This document shows positions 18,272 through 28,400 of a DNA stretch of 64,000 bases, one piece after another. The stretch's first letter is position 1. Every line of letters starts with the position of its first letter. The notes beneath the pieces were generated by a model that saw only the letters and a list, made by a program, of their open reading frames with translations, made no database searches and was not told the DNA's origin. Made by a program: the position numbers and the translations under genes. Origin of the DNA: Endozoicomonas sp. 8E (GTDB lineage Bacteria > Pseudomonadota > Gammaproteobacteria > Pseudomonadales > Endozoicomonadaceae); the NCBI RefSeq assembly GCF_032883915.1, contig NZ_CP120717.1, positions 3,541,697 through 3,605,696 of the forward strand. The letters run 5' to 3'.

Positions 18272-19852
18272 ATACGTTACCAGGGGGCACCCAATCATCT
18301 GCTATTGCAGATTATGTCCAGACTCTGGAAATCAGAGGGGCTACCTGCTATTGAAGTGCTTCAACATCGGGAAACACAAATGAAACAGTGGCTGTCTACG
18401 GAATTTACTGGAGAACATAACAGCCCGGATAATGAGGAAAATGACGAATACAATAGCGATTCAGAGGATGAAGAAGATGACGAAAAATTCAATCGCCAGA
18501 TAAAAACAGTCGCTCTTTATCTTTCCACCCCTAAGCCAGACTGGTCACTAACATGGACGGTTTTAAAAGAGTTCTGCCAATTTCATGAACAGACTAAAAC
18601 GGTTCTGATGCTGGAACCATTGATAGGGCTTTTATCTTCTTCTGGAGGGAAAAGCATCAAACGCTACCTTCAGGCTAATCAACAGGATCGGCATTTTTTG
18701 TGGCGTCATTCAATGAAAGCTGTGCCTTTTCGCGTGTTAAATAGAGCAATGTTCCTGTGTTCTTGCGATGAAGACAGGGAGCGTTTTGTCTTTTTTGTCA
18801 AGCGGCTGAAGTCATTGCCGGATAAAAGACTATGGGAGCAGTACTCAGCCCGGTTGCAACCTTTATCGGCGGTGCTGAAATTCGACTCTATGCAAAGGCT
18901 CTATCTGGAAATCCTGCAACCCTTGACAAAGGATGATCAGCTGCGTTTTCTGGATGCCAGCCACGCCCGGGTTGTGTTTGACCTGTTTCCCTCGTTGAGT
19001 GCTCTGCAAAAACTCAGCAAAGAGCATTCTTGCCATTGGTTGAAGAAGCTGCTCGAAGCCTGCCTGCAACTAAAAACCCATGACATCACCAAAGAAGGCA
19101 TCCAGATACTGTTTGAAGCGTTACTCAAAACCCATAGTCTTCTACCCTGGGATCACGATATCCCCGATCACTTTTTGTCCGGGATGCAAACGACCGACAA
19201 CAACCATGTTGAGATACCTGTCTCCGGACTTATCCAATCGGGACAACAGTTGGCCCTGAGCTATATCGCTGTGCTCATGCAGAACCTCAACGAGATGTCC
19301 TTTACCGTCAAAGGCCAATGGCTTGAGGTGCCAGGTGACGGAGTTCAAAACTACCGCTTTCCAATGCCACAGCTGGAAATACAGGATGAAAAAATGGTCA
19401 TCAGCAATTGGTCAGAGGAGCAGTTCAGGACTGTTTTGAAAATCACCGGGATATCTGAACACTATTATTTGACTGCAGATCAATGGCAGAAACTGGATAA
19501 CGTTCAATCCAGGCAAGCTGAAGCCTATCAGCCAGAGAATGAATTGGAACCACAAAAACAGGCGTTTGGCAGTTTATGGTTAAAGCTGAACCAGACAGAA
19601 TTCTTTGGCAGCGAAATACTGAATTTACTGGAGGAGTATGAGAGCGAAATGGAGCTTATGCATACAGTGACCCTCCTTAAAAAAGCCAAAATCGATAGCG
19701 CTACTCACATACTGGAAGAATGGCGGCAAAGGGCGTGCAGAAAAATAGAACAGTTAAAAAAACAAGACCCTTTATTATCCGATGTTGATCCTGATGTTTA
19801 TCAGGGTTGTCAGGAACTGGAGTTGCTTGATGGGTGTGGGAGTATTTTCTAA
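16850..19852 (+). CDS. Giant repeat protein, paralogue 4, 3' part (1000 aa)
   Basis: Continues unit 5 in the -1 frame relative to the 5' part. The nominal GTG start overlaps the upstream stop by four bases (GTGA), so translational coupling is possible, but no Shine-Dalgarno other than AAGGAAG directly before it is visible. It contains units 6-17 and the C-terminal domain, with an acidic S-D-S-E-D-E-E-D-D-E stretch (about 18458-18490) shared only with paralogue 1. On its own the product lacks signal peptide, zinc knuckle and Lys clusters. It is best read as the second half of one disrupted or slippage-dependent gene. Confidence 0.8.
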   Translation: MKEVLGWPEWKDKDGEFSMELFRAFSSMNNGKGMLKHEQVKEVLGWPEWKGKDGEFSMELFRTFSSMNHCKGMLKHEQVKEVLGWPEWKDKDGEFSMELFRAFSSMNNGKGMLKHGQVKEVLGWPEWKDKDGEFSMELLRAFSSMNNGKGMLKQKEVKEVLGWPEWKDKDGEFNMELFRSFSSMNHGKGMLKHEQVKEVLGWPEWKDKDGEFVMELFQTFPPMNHGKGMLKHEQVKDVLAWLEWKDKDGEFSMELFRGFSFMNSGKGMLKQKEVKEMLGWLEWKDKDGEFSMELFRAFSSMNYGKGMLKQEEVKEVLGWPEWRDKDGEFNVALFRAFSSMNHGKGMLKHKQVKEVLGWPEWKDRDGVFNTKLLRAFSSMNHGQGVLGHQQVKEVLGWPEWKDKGEFNMELFRAFSSMKNTKGMLKHEKVKEVLNWPEWKHKDGVFNMKLFRAFSSMNNGRSLLKYEPVKKVLGWIRYQGAPNHLLLQIMSRLWKSEGLPAIEVLQHRETQMKQWLSTEFTGEHNSPDNEENDEYNSDSEDEEDDEKFNRQIKTVALYLSTPKPDWSLTWTVLKEFCQFHEQTKTVLMLEPLIGLLSSSGGKSIKRYLQANQQDRHFLWRHSMKAVPFRVLNRAMFLCSCDEDRERFVFFVKRLKSLPDKRLWEQYSARLQPLSAVLKFDSMQRLYLEILQPLTKDDQLRFLDASHARVVFDLFPSLSALQKLSKEHSCHWLKKLLEACLQLKTHDITKEGIQILFEALLKTHSLLPWDHDIPDHFLSGMQTTDNNHVEIPVSGLIQSGQQLALSYIAVLMQNLNEMSFTVKGQWLEVPGDGVQNYRFPMPQLEIQDEKMVISNWSEEQFRTVLKITGISEHYYLTADQWQKLDNVQSRQAEAYQPENELEPQKQAFGSLWLKLNQTEFFGSEILNLLEEYESEMELMHTVTLLKKAKIDSATHILEEWRQRACRKIEQLKKQDPLLSDVDPDVYQGCQELELLDGCGSIF

Positions 19853-20040
19853 AAAGACTTTTGTCGTCTGATAAAGCTTCTAAAAACAAACTGTCTGCCA
19901 ACTCCGTTTATGGCAAGCTTGCCAGTGCGGTGCTATAAAGTCTGCCGCAAACGTCGATCAATAGGCCTGAGGCGGACGACGCACAAATTTTTCCCAATGG
20001 CGAATGGATTCACAGACGCTGATTTTTTAAGTCTGGATCT
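19853..20040 (+). promoter_or_regulatory. Spacer 4/5: variant promoter-like module
   Basis: TATAAA lies at 19934-19939, 102 bp before the ATG. The stretch that follows differs from the other spacers (aataggcctgaggcggacgacgcac) and is shared only with spacer 5/6, so paralogues 5 and 6 have their own leader type. Confidence 0.4.
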
Positions 20041-23000
20041 ATGAAACGCTCACAAAAAAACAAAACGGCCTTATCGAGGGTTCGATCACTGCTGGTGACG
20101 ATAATATTGGGTGGGCCGCTGCATGCAGTGGAATTAGTCGGCTCAAGTCCGCTACCAGTTCATTTCCTGTATTCCAATAAGTTGGCTGAACCTGAACAGC
20201 CCGATCCTCTTCGAGGGTGTCACGAGTTGACTCCCGTCATTCCCGGCTTAATTCTCGTCATTCCCGGCTTCATTCTCGTCATTCCCGCGAAGGCGGGAAT
20301 CCACACTGACTCACCACCAGAACCCTACTGCCCGGTGCCCCCCTGGCCTTGTCATCCCCGAGAAGGCAGGGATCCACCGTTGGCGCTGGATTCCCGCCTT
20401 CGCGGGAATGACGACCTCAGAGCATGGGAACGAGCTGTTGGAGTTTTGCGACAGCCTCCGGAGCGTGGGAACGAGTTGTTGGAGTTTTACGTGCCCCCTG
20501 AAGTTCTGGAGAACACTTCTAATGGTCTGATCGCCAGGGGCGCCGCCGGAGGAGATGATGGCGATCAGCCACCTGACGGAAGCAGCGGGAGTCCTGACCC
20601 AGAGCCCCAACCTGACCTTACCCTTATTCCTGATCCTGTCCAAACTTGTCTGCAGCAAAAAAAGCAACTGCTTATGATATTACAAATCAAACGACTATGG
20701 GCAATTATGACAGGCCAAACCACGCTGGCCCGGATTTTGTCAGACCGGATTATGGTGATTGAAGCCGATCTTCTTGATCTGGAAAGATCAGACCCTGGCA
20801 CGATTCAACCGGGGCTGGTTCAGACATGGTTGGCAGAGAATGGTCAGGAACTCAGAGTTTACCGTGAGATGGTTTCTGGCAAATATTCTGGCCGACAGGT
20901 GGGCAACGGGAAAAAGAACCAATCCTCCCGAATGACCAAAGCATCAACGACCGCGACAACAGGTCAGACCGGCCAGACAAGCAGATCTGCTGCCCGCAAC
21001 AAGGGAACCGGTTCGACAGACGGCAATGGTCGTGGAGGCGATGACCCACTGAGTCCATCAGCTGAGCAGGATACGGGTAACTCAATTGTCACTTGTTCAA
21101 AATGTGACAAAGTACTGAATCCACAGGAATTAGAACGTGTAGCAAATCAGACAACAGCTTCAGCGTTGTTGTGCAACAAGTGCCTGTCGGGCATTCAAGG
21201 TAACAAAAGGGTAAGACGAATCCGGGAAGAAGCAGAACCGGATTCACCAGAACCCGCTCCGAAAAAAAAGAAGGGCCCGGGTAGAAAGAGAAAAAATTCA
21301 ACCGCTGTTGCTGAGCCAGCGGCCAAAAAAAAGAAACCGGCAGACACTCAGATCCCCGATGGCCCATTGGAAAAAATAAAAGCAAATATCAAGTACAAAT
21401 TAAGTCAGGAAGAGCTGGAAAAAGCGCAAACCCTGATAGAGGTATTCAAGAAAAAAAACATCACTGTAAAGGACACTTTTTATAAGCTGCTTGGTTTCGT
21501 AGAGAGAAATTCTTTTTATGGCTTTTTTGATAATGCCACCGCTTTTTTTGGGCACCTTTCTGAAAACTTCAAAAATACAGGCATGCTGACCGGCATGCTA
21601 CATAATAGAAAAAAACATATCCGTAGTTTTGCCGAAAGTAGCCAGAGCGAACTCGAATATTTAGCAAGTTTGGATCTCTTGACTTCCTTCTCGTCCATGA
21701 ATAATAACAAAGGCGTACCCACACACAAGGAAGTGAAAGCAATCCTGGGCTGGCCAGAATGGAAAGATGAGAATGCCGAATTCAATACGGAGCTTTTCCG
21801 CGCCTTCTCGTGCCTGAATCATGGTCAGGGCCTGCCCAGACATGAGAAAGTCAAAGAGGTGCTGAGCTGGCCGGAATGGCAGGACAAGGATGGCGAGTTC
21901 AGTATGGAGCTGTTCCGGGCCTTCTCGTCCATGAATATTGGCAGAGGCATGCTCAAACATGAGCAAGTGGAAGAGGTGCTGGGCTGGCCGGAATGGCAGG
22001 ACAAGGATGGCGAATTCGGTATGGAGCTGTTCCGTGCCTTCTCGTCTATGAATCATGGCAAAGGCATGCTCAAACATGAGCAAGTGAAAGAGGTGCTGGG
22101 TTGGCCTGAATGGAAAGACAAGGATGACAAGTTCAGTATGGAGCTGTTCCGCGCCTTCTCATCTATGAATCATGGCAAAGGCATGCTCAAACATGAGCAA
22201 GTGAAAGAGGTGCGGGGCTGGCCGGAATGGAAAGACAAGGATGGCAAGTTCAGTATGGAACTGTTCCGCGCCTTCTCATCTATGAATCATTGCAAAGGCA
22301 TGCTCAAACATGAGCAAGTGAAAGAGGTGCTGAACTGGCCGGAATGGAAAGACAGGTATGGCGAGTTCAGTATGGAGCTGTTCCGCTCCTTCTCATCCAT
22401 GAATAGTGGCAAAGGCATGCTCAAACAAAAGGAAGTGAAAGAGGTGCTGGGCTGGCCGGAATGGAAAGACAGGTATGGCGAGTTCAGTATGGAGCTGTTC
22501 CGCTCCTTCTCATCCATGAATAGCAGCAAGGGCATGATTAAACATAAGGAAGTGAAAGAGGTGCGGGGCTGGCCGGAATGGAAAGGCAAGGATGGCGAGT
22601 TCAGTATGGAGCTGTTCCGCTCCTTCTCGTCTATGAATCATGGCAAAGGCATGCTCAAACAAAAGGAAGTGGAAGAGGTGCTGGGCTGGCCGGAATGGAA
22701 GGACAAGGATGGCGAGTTCAGTACGGAGCTGTTCCGTTCCTTCTCATCCATGAACAGTGGTAAAGGCATCCTCAAACATGAGCAAGTGAAAGAGGTGCTG
22801 GGCTGGACGGAATGGAAAGACAAGGATGGCGAGTTCAGTATGGAGCTGTTCCGCTCCTTCTCGTCTATGAATTTTGGCAAGGGTATGCTCAAACGTGAGC
22901 AAGTGAAAGAAGTGCTCAGCTGGCCGGAATGGAAAGACAAGGATGGCGAGTTCAGTATGGAGTTCTTCCGCTCCTTCTCGTCTATGAATCACGGCAAAGG

Positions 23001-25230
23001 CATGCTCAAACAAAAGGAAGTGAGAGAGGTGCTGGACTGGCCGGAATGGAAAGACAAGGATGGCGAGTTTAATACGAAGTTGTTTCGATCCTTCTCGTCC
23101 ATGAACAGTAGCCAGGGAATGCTCAAACACAAGCAAGTGAAAGCGGTGCTGGGCTGGCCGGAGTGGAAAGACAAGGATGGTGAGTTCAACATGGAGTTGT
23201 TCCGTTCTTTTTCGTCTATGCACGCCACAAGAGGCATGCCCAAACAAAAGGAAGTGAAAGATGTACTCGGCTGGCCGGAATGGAAACACAAGAATGGAGA
23301 GTTCAATATGAAGTTGTTCTGCACCTTCTCGTCCATGAATCATCGCCTGGGCTTACCCAAACATGAGGATGTGAAAAAAGTACTGGGCTGGATAGGTTAC
23401 CGAGAGGCATCCGATCATTGGCTACTGCACATTATGACCAGACTCTGGATATCAGCAGGGCTACCTGCTACTAAGGTGCTGCAACATCAGGAAACAGAAC
23501 TGAAACAGTTACTGCTTACAGAGCTTACCGGAGGACACCGCAACCTGGATAATGAAGGAGATGATAAATACAATCGCCAGATAAAAACACTCGCTCTTTA
23601 TCTTTCCACCCCTAAGCCAGACTGGTCACTGACATGGACGGTTTTAAAAGAGTTCTGCCAATACCATAAAGAGACTAAAACGGCTCTGATACTGGAATCA
23701 TTGATAGGGCTTTTATCTTCTTCTGGAGGTAAAAGCGTCAAACGTTACCTTCAGGCTAATCAACGGGATCGGCATTTCTTGTGGCGTCATTCAATGAAAG
23801 CCGTGCCTTTGCGCGTGTTAAATAGAGCAATGTTTCTGTGTTCTTGCGATGAAGACAGGGAGCGTTTTGTCTTTTTTGTCAAGCGGCTGAAGTCATTGCC
23901 GGATAAAAGGCTATGGAAGCAGTACTCAGCCCTGTTGCAACCATTATCGGCGGTGCTGAAACTCGACTCTATGCAAAGGCTCTATCTGGAAATCCTGCAA
24001 CCCTTAACAAAAGATGATCAGCTGCGTTTTCTGGATGCCAGCCATGCCCGGGTTGTATTCGACCTGTTTCCCTCGTTAAGCGCCCTGCAAAAACTCAGCA
24101 AAGAGCATTCTTCCCATTGGTTAAAGAAGCTGCTTGAAGCCTGCCTGCAACTAAAAAACCATGACATCACCAAAGAAGGCATCCAGATACTGTTTGAAGC
24201 GCTGCTCAAAACCCATAGTCTTCTACCCTGGGATAACGATATTCCCGATCACTTTCTGTCCGGGATGCGAACAACCGACAATAACCATGTTGAAATACCT
24301 GTCTCCGGACTTATCCAATCAGGAGAACAGTTGGCCCTGAGCTATATCGCAGTGTTGATGCAGAACCTCAATGAGATGTCTTTTACCCTCAAAGGGCAAT
24401 GGCTTGAGGTTGAGGTGCCGGGTGATGATGTTCAGACCTATCGCTATCCAATGCCACAGCTGGAAATACAGGATGAAAAAATGACCATCAGCAACTGGTC
24501 AGAAAAACAGTTCAGGACTTTTTTGAAAATCACCGGGATATTTGAACACTATTATTTGACTCCAGATCAATGGCAGAAACATTCAAACCCGGATAACCCG
24601 GTATACGTCCAAAGACGTAAAGCCAGACTCGCCGCAAACAAAGAGCCAAGGGCAAAGAGTCTGGATGAAGCGACCGCCTTCAACCCTTTACCCATTCATA
24701 TTCTGGTTATTCTGATCAAGGAAGGAATGGTCATCAAACCCGTCACCTGGAAATCCTTTGACCATCATAAAGAGAGACTGCCTGAATCCATGCTTTGCAC
24801 ACTGAGAGACAGAATCGAAACATCAGATACAGAATGCCCCGATGAAATTAGAGAATCGCTGACCCCGTACCTGAATAACGTTCAATCCAGGCAGGCTGAA
24901 GCCTATCAGCCAGAGAATGAATTGGAACCACAAAAACAGGCGTTTGGCAGTTTATGGTTAAAGCTGAACCAGACGGAAATTTTTGGCAGCGCAATACTGA
25001 ATTTACTGGAGGAGTACGAGAGTGAAATGGAGCTTATGCATACAGTGACCCTCCTTAAAAAAGCCAGAATCGATAGCGCTACTCACATACTGGAAGAATG
25101 GCGGCAAAGGGCGTGCAGAAAAATAGAAGAGTTAAAAAAACAAGACCCTTTATTATCCGATGTTGATCCTGATGTTTATCAGGGTTGTCAGGAACTGGAG
25201 TTGCTTGATGGGTGTGGGAGTATTTTCTAA
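20041..25230 (+). CDS. Giant 39-residue-repeat protein, paralogue 5 (1729 aa, extra C-terminal segment)
   Basis: The N-terminus is a variant (M-K-R-S-Q-K-N-K, then S-L-L-V-T-I-I-L-G-G-P-L-H-A) shared with paralogue 6 and still signal-peptide-like. It has 15 repeats at residues 550-1117 and the most divergent set of variable residues, NHIHHHSSHSFHSAH, with a degenerate unit 14 (M-H-A-T-R-G). Only this paralogue carries residues 1514-1610 (24581-24871, 97 codons) between W-Q-K and N-N-V-Q-S-R-Q. The segment begins S-N-P-D-N-P-V and is rich in charged residues; sisters have a clean in-frame junction there. Either this copy keeps an ancestral piece lost from the others or it gained an insert. Codon texture does not look foreign. 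Confidence 0.9.
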   Translation: MKRSQKNKTALSRVRSLLVTIILGGPLHAVELVGSSPLPVHFLYSNKLAEPEQPDPLRGCHELTPVIPGLILVIPGFILVIPAKAGIHTDSPPEPYCPVPPWPCHPREGRDPPLALDSRLRGNDDLRAWERAVGVLRQPPERGNELLEFYVPPEVLENTSNGLIARGAAGGDDGDQPPDGSSGSPDPEPQPDLTLIPDPVQTCLQQKKQLLMILQIKRLWAIMTGQTTLARILSDRIMVIEADLLDLERSDPGTIQPGLVQTWLAENGQELRVYREMVSGKYSGRQVGNGKKNQSSRMTKASTTATTGQTGQTSRSAARNKGTGSTDGNGRGGDDPLSPSAEQDTGNSIVTCSKCDKVLNPQELERVANQTTASALLCNKCLSGIQGNKRVRRIREEAEPDSPEPAPKKKKGPGRKRKNSTAVAEPAAKKKKPADTQIPDGPLEKIKANIKYKLSQEELEKAQTLIEVFKKKNITVKDTFYKLLGFVERNSFYGFFDNATAFFGHLSENFKNTGMLTGMLHNRKKHIRSFAESSQSELEYLASLDLLTSFSSMNNNKGVPTHKEVKAILGWPEWKDENAEFNTELFRAFSCLNHGQGLPRHEKVKEVLSWPEWQDKDGEFSMELFRAFSSMNIGRGMLKHEQVEEVLGWPEWQDKDGEFGMELFRAFSSMNHGKGMLKHEQVKEVLGWPEWKDKDDKFSMELFRAFSSMNHGKGMLKHEQVKEVRGWPEWKDKDGKFSMELFRAFSSMNHCKGMLKHEQVKEVLNWPEWKDRYGEFSMELFRSFSSMNSGKGMLKQKEVKEVLGWPEWKDRYGEFSMELFRSFSSMNSSKGMIKHKEVKEVRGWPEWKGKDGEFSMELFRSFSSMNHGKGMLKQKEVEEVLGWPEWKDKDGEFSTELFRSFSSMNSGKGILKHEQVKEVLGWTEWKDKDGEFSMELFRSFSSMNFGKGMLKREQVKEVLSWPEWKDKDGEFSMEFFRSFSSMNHGKGMLKQKEVREVLDWPEWKDKDGEFNTKLFRSFSSMNSSQGMLKHKQVKAVLGWPEWKDKDGEFNMELFRSFSSMHATRGMPKQKEVKDVLGWPEWKHKNGEFNMKLFCTFSSMNHRLGLPKHEDVKKVLGWIGYREASDHWLLHIMTRLWISAGLPATKVLQHQETELKQLLLTELTGGHRNLDNEGDDKYNRQIKTLALYLSTPKPDWSLTWTVLKEFCQYHKETKTALILESLIGLLSSSGGKSVKRYLQANQRDRHFLWRHSMKAVPLRVLNRAMFLCSCDEDRERFVFFVKRLKSLPDKRLWKQYSALLQPLSAVLKLDSMQRLYLEILQPLTKDDQLRFLDASHARVVFDLFPSLSALQKLSKEHSSHWLKKLLEACLQLKNHDITKEGIQILFEALLKTHSLLPWDNDIPDHFLSGMRTTDNNHVEIPVSGLIQSGEQLALSYIAVLMQNLNEMSFTLKGQWLEVEVPGDDVQTYRYPMPQLEIQDEKMTISNWSEKQFRTFLKITGIFEHYYLTPDQWQKHSNPDNPVYVQRRKARLAANKEPRAKSLDEATAFNPLPIHILVILIKEGMVIKPVTWKSFDHHKERLPESMLCTLRDRIETSDTECPDEIRESLTPYLNNVQSRQAEAYQPENELEPQKQAFGSLWLKLNQTEIFGSAILNLLEEYESEMELMHTVTLLKKARIDSATHILEEWRQRACRKIEELKKQDPLLSDVDPDVYQGCQELELLDGCGSIF
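20224..20488 (+). repeat. dRS3-like repeat element in frame (paralogue 5)
   Basis: Two leading 21-bp units, then the inverted motif pair. Confidence 0.85.
21688..23391 (+). repeat. 117-bp coding repeat array, 15 units
   Basis: Exact 117-bp phase. Units 1-3 and 13-15 are the most diverged and the centre the most uniform, as expected for arrays homogenised from the inside. Confidence 0.95.
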
Positions 25231-25418
25231 AAAGACTTGTGTCGTCTGATAAGGCTTCTAAAAACAAACCGTCTGCCAACTCCGTTGATGGCAAGCTCGC
25301 CAGTGAGCTGCTATAAAGTTTGCCGCAAACGTCAATCAATAGGCCTTAACCGGACGACGCACAAATTTTTCCCAATGGCGAATGGATTCACAGACGCTGA
25401 TTTTTTAAGCCTGGATCT
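25231..25418 (+). promoter_or_regulatory. Spacer 5/6: variant promoter-like module
   Basis: TATAAA lies at 25312-25317, 102 bp before the ATG. Same leader type as spacer 4/5. Confidence 0.4.
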
Positions 25419-28400
25419 ATGAAACGCTCACAAAAAAACAAAATGGCCTTATCGAGGGTTCGATCACTGCTGGTGACGATAATATTGGGTGGGCCGCTGC
25501 ATGCACTTGAATTAGTCGGCTCAAGCCCGCTACCAGCTCATTTCCTGTATTCCAATAAGTTAGCTGAACCTGAACAGCCCGATCCTCTTCGGTGGTATCA
25601 CGAGTTGACTCCCGTCATTCCCGGCTTAATTCTCGTCATTCCCGGCTTCATTCTCGTCATTCCCGGCTTCATTCTCGTCATTCCCGCGAAGGCGGGAATC
25701 CAAACTGACTCACCACCAGAACCGTACTGCCCGGTGCCCCCCTGGCTTTGTCATCCCCGAGAAGGCAGGGATCCACCGTTGGCGCTGGATTCCCGCCTTC
25801 GCGGGAATGACGACCTCAGAGCATGGGAACGAGCTGTTGGAGTTTTGCGACACCCTCTGGAGCGTGGGAACGAGTTGTTGGAGTTTTACGTGCCCCCTGA
25901 AGTTCTGGAGAACACTTCTAATGGTCTGATCACCAAGGGCGCCGCAGTAGGAGATGATGACGATAAGACACCTGACGGAAACAGCGGGAGTCCTGACCCA
26001 GAGCCCCAACCTGTCCTTACCCTTATTCCTGATCCTGTCCAAACTTGTCTGCAGCAAAAAAAGCAACTGCTTATAATATTACAAATCAAACGACTATGGG
26101 CAATTATGACAGGCCAAACCACGCTGGCCCGGATTTTGTCAGACCGGATTATGGTGATTGAAGCCGATCTTCTTGATCTGGAAAGGTCAGACCCTGCCAG
26201 AATTCAACCGGGGCTGATTCAGACATGGCTGGCGGAGAGCGGTCAGGAACTCAGAGTTTACCGTGAGACCGTTTCTGGCAAATATTCTGGCCGACAGGTG
26301 GGCAACGGGAAAAAGAACCAATCCTCCCGAATGACCAAAACATCAACGACCGCGACAACAGGTCAGACCGGCCAGACAAGCAGATCTGCTGCCCGTAACA
26401 AGGGAACCGGTTCGACAGACGCCAATGGTCGTGGAGGCGATGACCCACTGAGTCCATCAGCTGAGCAGGATACGGGTAACTCAATTGTCACTTGTTCAAA
26501 ATGTGACAAAGTACTGAATCCACAGGAATTAGAACGTGTAGCAAATCAGACAACAGCTTCAGCGTTGTTGTGCAACAAGTGCCTGTCGGGCATTCAAGGT
26601 AACAAAAGGGCAAGACGAATCCGGGAAGAAGCAGAACCGGATTCACCAGAGCCCGATCCGAAAAAAAAGAAGGAGTCAGGTAGAAAGAGAAATAATTCAA
26701 AAGCAGCTGCTAATGCACCACCGGCCAAAAAAAAGAAACCGCCAGACACTCAAATTCCCGATGATCCGTTAGAAAAAATAAAAGCAAATATCAAGTACGA
26801 ATTAAGTCAGGAAGAGCTGGAAAAAGTGCAAACCCTGGTGGCAGTATTCAAGAAAAAAAACATCACTGTAAAAAACACTTTTTATAAGCTGTCTGGTTTT
26901 GTAGATAGAAAGTCTTTTAATGGTTTCTTCGATAATGCCGCCGCTTTTTTTGGGCATCTTTCTGAAAACGTCAAAAATACAGGCATGCTGACCAGCATGC
27001 TGAATAATAGCAAAAAACATATCCGTAGTTTTGCAGAGCGTAGCCAGGATGAACTCGAATATTTAGCGAGTTTAGAGGTAGTGACTTCTTTCTCGTCCAT
27101 GAATAATGGCAAAGGCGTGCCCACAAATAAGGAAGTGAAAGCAATACTGGGCTGGCCAGAATGGAAAGACAGGGATGGTGAGTTTAATACGAAGTTGTTC
27201 CGATCCTTCTCGTCCATGAATAGTGGCAAAGGCATGCTGAAACACGAACAAGTGAAAGAGGTGCTGGGCTGGCCAGAGTGGAAAGACAAGGATGGCGAGT
27301 TCAGTATGGAGCTGTTCCGCTCCTTATCATCCATGAACAGTAGTAAAGGCATGCTCAAACATGAGGAAGTGAAAGAGGTGCTGGCCTGGTCGGAATGGAA
27401 GGACAAGGATGGCGAGTTCAGTATGGAGCTGTTCCGCTCCTACTCATCCATGAACATTGGTAAAGGCATGCTCAAACAAGAGGAAGTGAAAGAGGTGCTG
27501 GGCTGGCCGGAATGGAAAGACGAGGATGGCGAGTTCAGTATGGAGTTGTTCCGTTCCTTCTCGTCTATGAACCATGGCAAAGGCATTCTCAAACAAAAGG
27601 AAGTGAAAGAGGTGCTGGGCTGGCCGGAATGGAAGGACAAGGATGGCGAGTTCAGTATGGAGCTTTTCCGCTCCTTCTCATCCATGAATAGTGGCAAAGG
27701 CATGCTCAAACAAAAGGAAGTGAAAGAGATGTTGGGTTGGCCTGAATGGAAAGACATGAATGGCGAGTTCAGTATGGAGCTTTTCCGCTCCTTCTCATCC
27801 ATGAACAATGGTAAAGGCATCCTCAAACATGAGCAAGTGAAAGAGGTGCTGGCCTGGTCGGAATGGAAAGACAAGGATGGCGAGTTTAATACGAAGCTGT
27901 TCCGGTCCTTCTCGTCAATGAATAGTGGCAAAGGCTTGCCCACATATGAGCAAGTGAAAGAGGTGCTGGGCTGGCCGGAATGGAAAGACAAGGATGGCGA
28001 GTTCAACATTGAGCTGTTCCGCGCTTTCTCCTCCATGAATAGCAGCAAGGGCATGATTAAACATGAGGAAGTGAAAAAGGTGCTGGGCTGGTCGGAATGG
28101 AAAGACAAGGATGGCGAGTTAAATATGGAGCTGTTCCGCGCCTTCTCATCCATGAACAATGGTAAAGGCGTGCTCAAAAAAAAGGAAGTGAAAGAGGTGC
28201 TGGGTTGGCCGGAATGGAAAGACAAGGATGGCGAGTTCAATATGGAGCTGTTCCGCTCCTTCTCATCCATGCATAGTCAGAAAGGCATGTTCAAACACAG
28301 GGAAGTGAAAGAGGTGCTGGGCTGGCCGGAATGCAAGGACAAGGATGGCGAGTTCAATATGGAGCTGTTCCGCTCCTTATCGTCTATGAATCATGGCAGG

